DNA of 11,093 bases from an uncultured Selenomonadales bacterium (GCA_947165405.1 CAMVAG010000053.1:1-11093); one strand, 5' to 3'. Numbered from the stretch's first letter, positions 1-6,677 are shown. Translations and numbers: made by a program. Notes: generated from the sequence alone by a model not told the origin.

Positions 1-13
1 AGGAGGCTATCTC

Positions 14-847
14 ATGAAAGAAGTCGTTGTTTTGGTTGGAACAGGTTCAATCGGTCAGGCAATCGCTCGCAGAATCGGCGCAGGCAAAAAAATTATTCTC
101 GGCGATTTGAAATTGGAGGCGGCTCAATCTGCGGCGAAAATTTTTGACGGCGCGGGCTTCGACACCTCGACAATCGCCGTTGACATCTCAAGCCGTGAAT
201 CAATTTTGAAACTCGTCGAACACGCTCAACAATTCGGCGCGATAAAAAATTTAATTTGTGCGGCGGGCGTCTCACCTTCGCAAGCACCGGTAGAAAAAAT
301 TTTGCAAGTCGACCTCTACGGCACGGCGGTTTTGCTTGAAGAGATCGGCAAAGTCATTTCGGACGGCGGCAGCGGCGTTATAATTTCTTCGCAAAGCGGA
401 CACAGACTCGGTGCTTTGACGGAGGAAGAAAATTTTCTGCTGGCAACGACCCCGACCGAAAAACTTTTGGATTTGCCGTTTATCAAAGCGATAACCGACA
501 CGCTCAAGGCTTATCAATATTCCAAACGTTGCAACGTCTTGCGTGTGGCGGGTCAGGCGACGGCTTGGGGCAAACGCGGCGCAACGATTAATTCAATCAG
601 TCCCGGCATAATCATCACGCCTCTTGCTGCCGACGAATTGAAAGGCCCTCGCGGCGAAGGTTATCGCAAAATGTTGAAAGCTTCGCCCGCAGGCAGAGCC
701 GGCACGCCCGATGAAGTCGGTGACCTCGCGGAATTTATCATGAGCAGTCGAGGACGTTTCATAAGCGGCGCAGATTTTCTGATTGACGGAGGCACGACCG
801 CTTCCTATTGGTTCGGCGACTTGCAATATCTTAAAGCGACTCATTGA
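14..847 (+). CDS. SDR-family NAD(P)-dependent oxidoreductase
   Basis: A 277-residue classical-type short-chain dehydrogenase/reductase, predicted cytosolic. Seen: a Rossmann nucleotide-binding motif GTGSIG at residues 9-14, in place of the more usual TGxxxGxG; an acidic D31 after the second strand, which in this family tends to favour NAD(H); CAAG at 82-85 in the position of the family NNAG; a catalytic serine around 125-128; the Y167-x3-K171 pair; SISPG at 194-198; and a C-terminal DGG at 258-260. About 40 residues separate the serine from the tyrosine, longer than in typical SDRs, so this is a distinct subfamily. The ATG follows a perfect AGGAGG at bases 1-6. It is followed 9 nt later by a lipoprotein flavodoxin gene, probably in the same transcript. 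The substrate cannot be told from sequence. Family call secure, function unknown. Confidence 0.9.
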   Translation: MKEVVVLVGTGSIGQAIARRIGAGKKIILGDLKLEAAQSAAKIFDGAGFDTSTIAVDISSRESILKLVEHAQQFGAIKNLICAAGVSPSQAPVEKILQVDLYGTAVLLEEIGKVISDGGSGVIISSQSGHRLGALTEEENFLLATTPTEKLLDLPFIKAITDTLKAYQYSKRCNVLRVAGQATAWGKRGATINSISPGIIITPLAADELKGPRGEGYRKMLKASPAGRAGTPDEVGDLAEFIMSSRGRFISGADFLIDGGTTASYWFGDLQYLKATH

Positions 848-856
848 GGTGACGAC

Positions 857-1501
857 ATGAAGAAAATTTTTTTGCTCCTGTTGATAATTTTTACGATGAG
901 CGGTTGCGGCGGCGAAGAGAAAACTCCCGCAGAGCCCGAAAAAAAATCTGTCGAAAAAGCTCCCGTTGAAACTTCTTCCGACAAAAAAATTCTTGTCCTA
1001 TATTTTTCACGCACCGGCGAAGAATACAACGTCGGCACGATAACCAAAGGCAACACGGAAATTGTCGCGGAGATGATTGCTCAAAAAGTCGGCGGCGATT
1101 TGTTCGAAGTCAAGCCCGCGAAACCTTATCCGAACGAATATCAGGCTTGCACCGAAATTGCAAAGACCGAACTTGAATCGAACGCCCGCCCCGCCTTTGA
1201 AAAAAATATCGATAACCTCGCGCAATACGACACGATTTTTATAGGCTACCCCATCTGGTGGTCGGCCTTGCCGAGAGTCATGATGACTTTCCTTGAGAGC
1301 AACGACTTCAGCGGCAAGAAAATTATTCCGTTCTGCACACACGGCGGCAGCGGTCTTGCCGGCACCGAACGCGAAATAAAAGACGCCTGCCCGAATTCCG
1401 AAGTTTTATCGGGCTTGGCGATTGTCGGGAAGACTGCGCAAAATGATTCCGCCGCCGTCGAAAAAGACGTTGAAGCTTGGTTGAAAACTTTGGGGCTGTG
1501 A
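857..1501 (+). CDS. Lipid-anchored flavodoxin-like protein (Flavodoxin_4 type)
   Basis: A 214-residue predicted lipoprotein with an FMN-binding flavodoxin fold. Seen: a hydrophobic signal segment (residues 4-14) ending in MSGC, giving lipidation at C17; a charged linker to about residue 43; the flavodoxin core beginning ILVLYFSRTG (45-54), whose SRTG forms the phosphate-binding loop; YPIWW at 131-135; and HGGSG at 162-166. These fit the Flavodoxin_4 family, where a loop between the phosphate site and KGNTE is usual. Known: flavodoxins are one- or two-electron carriers, normally cytosolic. The lipobox puts this one outside the cytoplasmic membrane, which is the odd point. GAGGTG at 846-851 overlaps the SDR stop and sits 5 nt before the ATG, so the two genes are coupled. 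Partner proteins are unknown. Confidence 0.88.
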   Translation: MKKIFLLLLIIFTMSGCGGEEKTPAEPEKKSVEKAPVETSSDKKILVLYFSRTGEEYNVGTITKGNTEIVAEMIAQKVGGDLFEVKPAKPYPNEYQACTEIAKTELESNARPAFEKNIDNLAQYDTIFIGYPIWWSALPRVMMTFLESNDFSGKKIIPFCTHGGSGLAGTEREIKDACPNSEVLSGLAIVGKTAQNDSAAVEKDVEAWLKTLGL

Positions 1502-1548
1502 TAAACCGATAAATTCAAATTTGCTTTTTCTCTTGCGTTGAGAGGATT

Positions 1549-1575
1549 TTTCCTCGAAGGCAGGAGATTTTTTTT
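1549..1575 (+). terminator. Candidate weak intrinsic terminator after the flavodoxin gene
   Basis: A 6-bp stem (1549-1554 with 1562-1567, including one G-U pair) and a 7-nt loop lead directly into eight T residues at 1568-1575. An alternative hairpin GAGGA-TTTT-TCCTC lies at 1542-1555. The site is in the gap between convergent genes, where a terminator is expected, but the stem is short. No T-run-backed hairpin is visible for the opposite direction. Confidence 0.35.
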
Positions 1576-1590
1576 GCGACATTCGCCGGC

Positions 1591-2331
1591 TTACAAATGG
1601 TCGTTCAATTTGAGTGATTCGATTGAGCCGTTCGGATAGAGATAAATTTTTCGTTCGCGGTCGAAGGTCGGCTCGGCAATGTGAATGATTCTGTGATGAT
1701 TCGGGCAAACGATTAAAAGATTCGCCGCGTCGTTGTTGAGGCTCTCGGCAAACGGCTCAATGTGATGGCACTCCGCCAAATTCACGCCGTAAAATTCTCC
1801 GATACTTCGCCCGCAAATTTGACAGCGGAAGTTATAATTTTTCTTCAACTGCTCGCCGATTTTCCGATTGAGTTTGCGATACTTCGTCAAGCCGAACTTT
1901 TCAAGCAACGCCGCTTGCGGGTCGGTCAACGTCGACAAGTCCAAAAGATTTTCAAGCGTCGTCTCGTCGCAAGAAATCTTTGGCTCCATAAAAAAAACGT
2001 CCTTGAGGTCGGTCGCATACAGCGTGAAAAATTTTTTCCCTGCCGAAAAAATTTCGCGAATCTTTTTTGCAATCGGGCTGTTCTTCGAATAAAGGATTTG
2101 CCATTGCTCGCTGTGCGTCGAATATTTTTCACGGTTGAAGTTTGAACAGCTCAACTTGACTTCAAAAAATTCGCCGTCAAAAAAAATTTTAATCGTGCGC
2201 TTTTCGCCGTGTGAAAGTTTTCCGCCGCTCAAGTGAAACGAAAAAATTTCCTGCGCGTGGACGGGAATTGCAAAGCCGCGTTCGAGCATTGATTTATCGA
2301 TTGCCTTGCCCATTAAAAAATTTCCGCTCAT
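1591..2331 (-). CDS. HNH endonuclease-domain protein
   Basis: A 246-residue protein with a C-terminal HNH nuclease domain. Seen: a zinc-binding CQIC (C170, C173), the HH pair at H189-H190, N203, then CPNHH at 209-213 and H217. These are the ordered residues of a CxxC...H-N-H nuclease (metal-dependent DNA cleavage in this family). Residues 1-150 form a separate domain I do not recognise, rich in Lys and Phe with a basic stretch near 83-102; it could be the specificity part. The ATG overlaps the stop of the upstream csaB-like gene (ATGA), with GGAGGG 6 nt upstream, so it is co-translated with that gene although the functions look unrelated. Whether it is a restriction enzyme, a mobile-element remnant or a housekeeping nuclease cannot be decided. 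The C-terminal tail after the HNH core is only about 30 residues. Confidence 0.85.
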   Translation of the reverse strand: MSGNFLMGKAIDKSMLERGFAIPVHAQEIFSFHLSGGKLSHGEKRTIKIFFDGEFFEVKLSCSNFNREKYSTHSEQWQILYSKNSPIAKKIREIFSAGKKFFTLYATDLKDVFFMEPKISCDETTLENLLDLSTLTDPQAALLEKFGLTKYRKLNRKIGEQLKKNYNFRCQICGRSIGEFYGVNLAECHHIEPFAESLNNDAANLLIVCPNHHRIIHIAEPTFDRERKIYLYPNGSIESLKLNDHL

Positions 2332-3413
2332 GATTTTCCCTCCGCGAGTTCGACGGCAAGCTTGGCATTTTGTCTTGCAAGTTCGCCGAGCTCCTTTAAA
2401 AGTTTTTCGTCACAAGGATTTTTGTGTTCCGAAAATTTTTTCAAGGTCTCGTCGAAAATTTTATCGGCAGTCACGTCCGCCATGTTGCCCGAAGGTTTTT
2501 CGCCGACAGAATCGAGGAAACGTTCAATCTTCGGGTCGTAGGAAATGCCAACCATCGGCACACCCATGACGCCCGCGAAAATCAGCGCGTGAAGTCGAAC
2601 GCCGATTAAAACTTCCATGCAGCCGACGACACTCAAAATTTCTTTCGTGGAAAATTCTTCCTCCAAGACGACGCAATTTTTCTTCATGAGCGCGGCAGTC
2701 GACACGGCGGAGCGAATGTCTTCGGGAAATTTCATCGGGATAAAAACAATCGTTGCGCCCGTCGCCTCAATGATTTTGTCGAGAGCTTGAGCAAGTTCGT
2801 TTTGAAATCTTTCCCAGCCGAGCCAATGACGAACTGCCACGCCGATAAATTTGTTTCCGTTTGTCGAATGGCGCGCCAAAATTTTTTTGCCGAATTCGAG
2901 AGGCACGGGCTTTATCGCGAGGACAGGGTCGGCAGTGCAAAAAATTTTCGGACGAGTTATCTTGAGCCGCGCCAATTCCTCAAGGGAGCCTCTGTCACGA
3001 ACGGTGATAAGGTCGACGCGATTAACGATTAAGTTCATGAATTTGTGAGCCAAGAAGCCGCGAACGGGCCCTATGCCTTGAGCGTAGAGCATAACTTTCT
3101 TTCCGCAGGCAAGCGCAAAAAAAATTATCGCGAGGTAATAATAAAGACTGCGCCCGCTCGTCACGTTCTGCAAAAGTGAGCCGCCGCCCGAAATCAACAA
3201 ATCCGCCGCACGAATTTTTTTTATGATAGAAAAAATATCCGGCATGGGCACCGCGTCGACGTTGTGGCGTCTTTTGGTGTAGTCGGGATTGAGCGATATG
3301 ACCGTCACTTGCAAATCGGAAACTTCCTCGCGCAAGACTTCAAGCATTGCCGCAAGCATCGCCTCGTCGCCGCCGTTCTTCGAGCCGTAGTAGCCGGAGA
3401 TTACAATTTTCAT
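2328..3413 (-). CDS. csaB: Polysaccharide pyruvyl transferase, CsaB-like
   Basis: A 361-residue pyruvyltransferase that, in the CsaB family, adds a ketal-linked pyruvate from phosphoenolpyruvate to sugars of cell-wall polysaccharide, creating the ligand for SLH-domain surface proteins. Seen (numbered from the ATG): MKIVISGYYG at the N-terminus with GGDEA at 14-18; SGGGSLLQN at 75-83; YAQGIGP at 110-116; TVRDRGS at 137-143; ADP at 161-163; GVRLHA at 271-276; and YDPKI at 292-296. All match the family layout. The ATG at 3411-3413 is chosen because family members begin MKI...GYYG. An in-frame TTG at 3420-3422 adds three residues. The only SD-like AGGA is too far from the ATG and close to the TTG, so the start is uncertain. 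The HNH gene follows with an ATGA overlap. Substrate glycan not known. Confidence 0.88.
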   Translation of the reverse strand: MKIVISGYYGSKNGGDEAMLAAMLEVLREEVSDLQVTVISLNPDYTKRRHNVDAVPMPDIFSIIKKIRAADLLISGGGSLLQNVTSGRSLYYYLAIIFFALACGKKVMLYAQGIGPVRGFLAHKFMNLIVNRVDLITVRDRGSLEELARLKITRPKIFCTADPVLAIKPVPLEFGKKILARHSTNGNKFIGVAVRHWLGWERFQNELAQALDKIIEATGATIVFIPMKFPEDIRSAVSTAALMKKNCVVLEEEFSTKEILSVVGCMEVLIGVRLHALIFAGVMGVPMVGISYDPKIERFLDSVGEKPSGNMADVTADKIFDETLKKFSEHKNPCDEKLLKELGELARQNAKLAVELAEGKS

Positions 3414-3423
3414 GTCACGCAAC

Positions 3424-3443
3424 CATTCCTAATTACTAATTCC
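3424..3443. repeat. Short tandem heptad repeat in a divergent intergenic region
   Basis: Two adjacent heptamers, CTAATTA (3429-3435) and CTAATTC (3436-3442), are preceded by a partial ATTC unit at 3425-3428. The repeat sits just upstream of the csaB-like gene start, in the 115-base gap between that gene and the divergent thioredoxin gene. No clear minus-strand promoter was found in this gap. It may be chance AT-rich sequence. Confidence 0.35.
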
Positions 3444-3477
3444 TGTTTTTATTCTGCCCGCGCCGCAATTCCCCTGC

Positions 3478-3506
3478 TTGCGCTTATTCAAGGCGAATGT
3501 TAGAAT
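3478..3506 (+). promoter_or_regulatory. Candidate sigma-A-type promoter of the thioredoxin operon
   Basis: An extended -10 element TGTTAGAAT ends at 3506, with TAGAAT (3501-3506) matching five of six consensus bases. A weak -35 (TTGCGC, 3478-3483, three of six) lies 17 nt upstream. Predicted transcription start near 3513 gives a very short leader that carries the AAGGAGA ribosome site. Confidence 0.5.
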
Positions 3507-3513
3507 ATCTGCA

Positions 3514-3520
3514 AAGGAGA
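3514..3520 (+). promoter_or_regulatory. Ribosome binding site fixing the thioredoxin start
   Basis: AAGGAGA lies 8 nt before the ATG at 3529. An upstream in-frame ATG at 3520 overlaps this site and a further one at 3478 precedes it, so neither is a likely start. Confidence 0.7.
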
Positions 3521-3528
3521 TGATTAAC

Positions 3529-4089
3529 ATGAAAATCACCTTGAAAGAAATTTTGGTGGTAGTGCTGCTGGGTGTCGCGATATTCGCCATGAATTACGAC
3601 GACGACGAAATCCTCTCTTCTTCCAATGAAACTTCCAAGAGCGCGCAAGCCTCGCCCGTCGCCAAAAATATTCCGAACTTCAATGCCAAGACGATTAACG
3701 GCGAAGATGTCACGGAAAAAATTTTCGCAGATAAAAAAATCACCGTCGTGAACATTTGGGGAACGTTCTGCCCGCCGTGTATCGCCGAAATGCCCGAACT
3801 CGGAGAGATGGCTCGCTCTTTGCCTCAAGACGCGCAAATTATCGGGCTGGTCTGTGACGCCAAAGAAAATTCCGCGCAAGTTCAGCGGGCGCAAGAGATA
3901 CTTCAAGAGGCAACCGCCGACTTCGTGAACATCATCCCCGACGCGCAACTTTTGAAATTCATGGAGAATGTCGAGGCGGTTCCTACGACGATTTTTATCA
4001 ACAACAAGGGCGAAGTCATCGGCGAGGCGATTATCGGCGCGAACGTCAAAGGCTACAAAGATGAACTTGAAAAACTTCTCAACAATTAG
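3529..4089 (+). CDS. Membrane-anchored thioredoxin-fold protein (TlpA/ResA-like)
   Basis: A 186-residue thiol-disulfide oxidoreductase held outside the cytoplasmic membrane by an uncleaved N-terminal anchor (residues 5-21). Seen: an Asp-rich and Ser-rich linker (23-45); a TlpA/AhpC-TSA-type start with a PNFNAKTINGED segment at 49-60; the active site WGTFCPPC at 77-84 (C81, C84); and the cis-proline loop AVPTTIFI (P152). There is no signal-peptidase II cysteine near the membrane segment. Known: ResA/TlpA proteins reduce disulfides in extracytoplasmic proteins and need electrons delivered across the membrane, usually by CcdA/DsbD. None is visible here. Instead its last 29 nt overlap a CxxC microprotein gene, followed by an Fe-S membrane protein, suggesting that pair as its reductant (inference). 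Confidence 0.9.
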   Translation: MKITLKEILVVVLLGVAIFAMNYDDDEILSSSNETSKSAQASPVAKNIPNFNAKTINGEDVTEKIFADKKITVVNIWGTFCPPCIAEMPELGEMARSLPQDAQIIGLVCDAKENSAQVQRAQEILQEATADFVNIIPDAQLLKFMENVEAVPTTIFINNKGEVIGEAIIGANVKGYKDELEKLLNN

Positions 4090-4207
4090 ACTGATAATTT
4101 TTTTGGCAAGCGCGGCAATGATTTTGTTTGGAATTGAACGCGGCGAATTGTCGATAATCTTTTCGAAGGCAACGCGCATTTGTCTTGAGTGTATCGGGCT
4201 CGGATGA
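4061..4207 (+). CDS. CD1871A-family CxxC membrane microprotein
   Basis: A 48-residue protein, easily missed by gene callers. Seen: one transmembrane helix (about 10-25), the motif FGIERGE at 23-29, and a C-terminal CLECIGLG with C41 and C44. This matches, from memory, the small CD1871A family, found between a thioredoxin-like protein and a 4Fe-4S membrane protein in clostridia and relatives. Its ATG lies inside the end of the thioredoxin gene (29-nt overlap, different frame), with AAAGG about 9 nt upstream. Its TGA overlaps the ATG of the next gene. An in-frame TTG at 4067 is an alternative start. The CxxC near the membrane could be a redox or metal site; the function is not established. Confidence 0.8.
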   Translation: MNLKNFSTIRLIIFLASAAMILFGIERGELSIIFSKATRICLECIGLG

Positions 4208-4965
4208 TGCAGCGGCGATTGATTCAAATTGCGGCGACGCTCTTGACGAATCCTCACGCGGCAAATTTTTTGAGCGGCAAACTTTATCGCGGCGGCTTGA
4301 AAAATTTTTGCGCGCCCGGTCTCAACTGCTGGTCGTGTCCTGCGGCGGCGTTTGCTTGTCCGATTGGCGCGTTGCAGGCAGGCAGTTTCTATTCGGCGGG
4401 CGTCATACTTTTAATCGCTTTGATTTTCGGTCGGGCGGTCTGCGGCTTCCTGTGTCCGTTCGGATTGATTCAGGAGCTGTTGAATAAAATTCCGTCGCCG
4501 AAAATTTTTTTGCCGAAAAAATTTTTGCGCGTGAAATATTTTCTGTTGATAACCTTCGTGCTGATTCTGCCCTTCGCAAGCGGCTTGCCTGCCTTCTGCG
4601 AATTCATTTGCCCGGCAGGAACTTTGGAGGCGGGCTTGCCTCTGATTGCAACTCACGAAGAATTTCGCAACGTGCTCGGAAAATTATTCGCGCTGAAAAT
4701 TTTTATCCTGCTCGCCGTGATTATCGGTTGCGTCGTCGTCCACAGATTTTTTTGCCGCGTGCTGTGTCCGCTCGGCGCGATTTACGGCCTGCTGAATCGT
4801 TACAGCTTCTATCAAATCAAATTCGCGGAGGATAAATGTATCGGTTGCGGGCGTTGCAAAAAAAATTGTCCGCTCGACCTCGACCCGACGAAAGAATTTG
4901 ATTCCGCCGAGTGCGTGCGTTGCGGACGCTGTAAAAAAATTTGTCCAACAAAAGCTTTGACATAA
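4204..4965 (+). CDS. Polytopic 4Fe-4S membrane protein, NapH/YccM-like
   Basis: A 253-residue membrane iron-sulfur protein, probably a quinol- or ferredoxin-linked electron conduit. Seen: an N-terminal CAPGLNCWSCP segment (C36, C42, C45) and C52; membrane helices near 63-80, 112-128 and 163-180; NapH-type CxxxCP pairs at C80/C84, C132/C136 and C184/C188; and two C-terminal ferredoxin motifs, C212-C215-C218-C222 and C237-C240-C243-C247, each CxxCxxCxxxCP. The ATG at 4204 forms an ATGA overlap with the microprotein stop. An upstream GTG at 4189 is possible but less likely, since relatives begin close to the RRLIQ segment. It ends 6 nt from the convergent hisB stop. Relation to NapH is by motif; it lacks the nap context, so nitrate reduction is not implied. 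Confidence 0.88.
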   Translation: MMQRRLIQIAATLLTNPHAANFLSGKLYRGGLKNFCAPGLNCWSCPAAAFACPIGALQAGSFYSAGVILLIALIFGRAVCGFLCPFGLIQELLNKIPSPKIFLPKKFLRVKYFLLITFVLILPFASGLPAFCEFICPAGTLEAGLPLIATHEEFRNVLGKLFALKIFILLAVIIGCVVVHRFFCRVLCPLGAIYGLLNRYSFYQIKFAEDKCIGCGRCKKNCPLDLDPTKEFDSAECVRCGRCKKICPTKALT

Positions 4966-4977
4966 AATTTTTCAAAG
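4955..4977. terminator. Inverted repeat between convergent genes, possible weak terminator
   Basis: CTTTGA (4955-4960) and TCAAAG (4972-4977) form a perfect 6-bp inverted repeat around an 11-nt AT-rich loop. The structure spans the stop codons of both the Fe-S protein gene and hisB. It has no good T-run on either strand, so termination is doubtful. Confidence 0.25.
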
Positions 4978-5556
4978 GACGCCCTTCGTCGAGGGGACGC
5001 CCTTAATTTTTTCGTCGACGGTGACGGCAATCCTCAACGCATGACCCAAAGCTTTGAATATCGCCTCGACTTTGTGATGGGAATTTTTTCCGTGAAGAAT
5101 TTTCACGTGAAGAGTTATGCCCGCGTTGAAGGCGAACGCCCGCAAAAATTCTTCAACAAGCTCCGTGTCGAACGTTCCAATCATCGGGGCAAGCTCGCCG
5201 ACTTCACAGACGAGGAACGGTCGCCCGCTGATGTCCAAGCTCACGAGGGCAAGCGTCTCATCCATCGGCAAGAAAAAAGTTCCGTAGCGGTTGATGCCGC
5301 GTTTGTCGCCGAGTGCCTCTTTCAACGCCGCGCCCAAAGAAATTCCTATGTCTTCAACGCTGTGGTGCCCGTCGACTTCCAAATCGCCCGCGCAGAAAAC
5401 TTTCAAACCGAATTGTCCGTGCGCCGCGAAAAGATTCAGCATGTGATTGAAAAATCCGATGCCCGAATCAATTTCCGACTTGCCCGCGCCGTCCAAATTT
5501 ATTTCAACGTCAATTTTTGTCTCGTTCGTCTTGCGATTAACTTTTCCGATTCTCAT
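4972..5556 (-). CDS. hisB: Imidazoleglycerol-phosphate dehydratase
   Basis: A 194-residue monofunctional HisB. It converts imidazole glycerol phosphate to imidazole acetol phosphate, a late step of histidine synthesis, in the cytosol with a Mn2+ centre. Seen: an N-terminal NRKTNETKI segment; GIGFFNHML at 32-40; DGHHSVED at 62-69; and SHHKVEAIFKA at 159-169. The second and third histidine clusters supply metal ligands in the family. There is no fused phosphatase domain, so histidinol phosphatase must be encoded elsewhere. The ATG overlaps the hisC stop (ATGA), with GGAG 8 nt upstream, so the product is coupled to hisC, the enzyme of the next step. No other his gene is present in the window. 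Confidence 0.97.
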   Translation of the reverse strand: MRIGKVNRKTNETKIDVEINLDGAGKSEIDSGIGFFNHMLNLFAAHGQFGLKVFCAGDLEVDGHHSVEDIGISLGAALKEALGDKRGINRYGTFFLPMDETLALVSLDISGRPFLVCEVGELAPMIGTFDTELVEEFLRAFAFNAGITLHVKILHGKNSHHKVEAIFKALGHALRIAVTVDEKIKGVPSTKGVL

Positions 5557-6617
5557 TGCCCAATCTCCAAAAAATTTTTTATCGCGGAAAAAACTTCGTC
5601 GTTCTCAAATTGCGTGCCGATTGAAACGCGCAGACAATTTTTTAATCCAAACGCGCCGGGCGAAAAATATCTTATCCCGATGTCCAGCGACTCCAAATAA
5701 TTTTTGAGCTCCTCCGCTTTCTTCAGCCGGAACAAAATAAAATTTGCCTCCGACGGAAAAACTTCGACGCCCGATAATTTTTTAAGACGCTCGAACATGC
5801 GATTGCGTTCGGCGATTATCATTTGCAGGCGCGGGATAAATTCGTCGCGCATTTGATAAACGATGTCCGCCGCCGCCAAAGTCAACACGTTCATGTGATA
5901 CGGCATAAAAGTTTTGTTAATCATGCGCGTGACTTCGCTTTGAGCAATCATGTAGCCGACACGAGCTCCCGCCATGCCGTAAGCTTTTGAAAAAGTTCGG
6001 GCGACAATCAAGTTGGGATACTTCGCGACAAGATTGACTGCCGAGCGTCCGTAAAATTCGACGTAAGCCTCGTCAAGCAGGAAAGCGCAATCAATCGACG
6101 CGGCAATCTTTTCGACCTGTTCAAGCGTCAAGGCATTGCCTGTGGGATTGTTCGGGTTGCAGACGACGGCGAGGCTTGCATTGACCGCACGAATTTTTTT
6201 TATGAAGTCGTCGACGTTCAAGTTAAATTTTTCGTCCAAGTCGAAGGGCACGCCTTCAGCCTCCGCCGCCTTTGCATAGATTTTGTACATTGAGAAGCTC
6301 GGTTGAGGATAAACGACTTTGTGACCCGCGCCGCCGAACGCATGAAAAACTTTTTCGATAATCTCACTTGAGCCGCTGCCCAATAAAACTTGCGAAGACT
6401 CGACCGAAAAATTTTCGGCTATCTGCCCGACCAACGAATAATATTCCGCGTTCGGGTAGCGATTGAATGCAAGCGACGCCAGACGATTTATCACGCGCTC
6501 CTCGACCAAAGGCGGCAAGGAAAGTGTTGATTCGTTCGCGTTGACTTTGATTCGATAATTTTTTTCCACTCCGTCATACGACGGCATCTTGTCCAGTTCG
6601 TTTCGATAATTGAGCAT
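5553..6617 (-). CDS. hisC: Histidinol-phosphate aminotransferase
   Basis: A 354-residue PLP-dependent class I/II aminotransferase that converts imidazole acetol phosphate and glutamate to histidinol phosphate. Seen: NANES at 26-30; GSGSSE at 80-85; NPNNPTG at 154-160; DEAY at 182-185; and SKAYGMAGARVGY at 210-222 with the PLP lysine K211; the substrate-carboxylate arginine is R330. Length fits HisC. The start at 6617 is chosen because GAAGAGG lies 8 nt upstream and a strong promoter lies just beyond; a longer frame reaching 6677 would begin within the promoter. hisB follows with an ATGA overlap, and the pair forms a two-gene histidine unit with its own promoter. Confidence 0.96.
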   Translation of the reverse strand: MLNYRNELDKMPSYDGVEKNYRIKVNANESTLSLPPLVEERVINRLASLAFNRYPNAEYYSLVGQIAENFSVESSQVLLGSGSSEIIEKVFHAFGGAGHKVVYPQPSFSMYKIYAKAAEAEGVPFDLDEKFNLNVDDFIKKIRAVNASLAVVCNPNNPTGNALTLEQVEKIAASIDCAFLLDEAYVEFYGRSAVNLVAKYPNLIVARTFSKAYGMAGARVGYMIAQSEVTRMINKTFMPYHMNVLTLAAADIVYQMRDEFIPRLQMIIAERNRMFERLKKLSGVEVFPSEANFILFRLKKAEELKNYLESLDIGIRYFSPGAFGLKNCLRVSIGTQFENDEVFSAIKNFLEIGQ

Positions 6618-6625
6618 TTGCAAAA

Positions 6626-6632
6626 CCTCTTC
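6626..6632 (-). promoter_or_regulatory. Ribosome binding site fixing the hisC start
   Basis: GAAGAGG on the minus strand, 8 nt upstream of the ATG at 6615-6617. It supports the shorter hisC product over a 20-residue N-terminal extension. Confidence 0.75.
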
Positions 6633-6647
6633 AAAAAATTTTTCCCG

Positions 6648-6677
6648 ATTATAACAGAAATTCGGTTTGACTTGCAA
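6648..6677 (-). promoter_or_regulatory. Promoter of hisC-hisB (extended -10)
   Basis: On the minus strand, a perfect TATAAT (6648-6653) is preceded by TG one base upstream (TGTTATAAT). TTGCAA (6672-6677) lies 18 nt further up as a four-of-six -35. Predicted transcription start is near 6641, giving a leader of about 24 nt with the hisC ribosome site. No operator or attenuator is evident in so short a leader. Confidence 0.75.

Noticed and set aside
1542..1555. GAGGA-TTTT-TCCTC hairpin as a terminator for the HNH gene on the minus strand
   Set aside because: No T-run follows it in that direction; only the plus-strand version leads toward a T-run, and that is better explained by the overlapping stem at 1549-1567.
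3484..4257. A long 257-residue open frame antisense to the thioredoxin gene
   Set aside because: It is Arg/His/Phe-rich without a domain, lies opposite a gene with a clear active site, and reflects codon bias leaving few stops in the shadow frame.
4204..4965. NapH as part of a periplasmic nitrate reductase operon
   Set aside because: No napA, napB, napG or related gene is present; the similarity is in general cysteine motifs shared by many membrane Fe-S proteins.
4978..5004. Direct repeat GGACGCCCTT twice near the hisB end
   Set aside because: It is explained by two similar peptide segments, KGVP and KGVL, at the HisB C-terminus, and is not flanked by any mobile-element signature.
5041..5700. 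A 219-residue open frame antisense to hisB and the end of hisC
   Set aside because: No motif or ribosome site supports it, and the opposite strand carries two unmistakable histidine enzymes.
6618..6677. A 20-residue N-terminal extension of hisC
   Set aside because: It would be encoded across the promoter and the GAAGAGG ribosome site, and HisC proteins do not need it.
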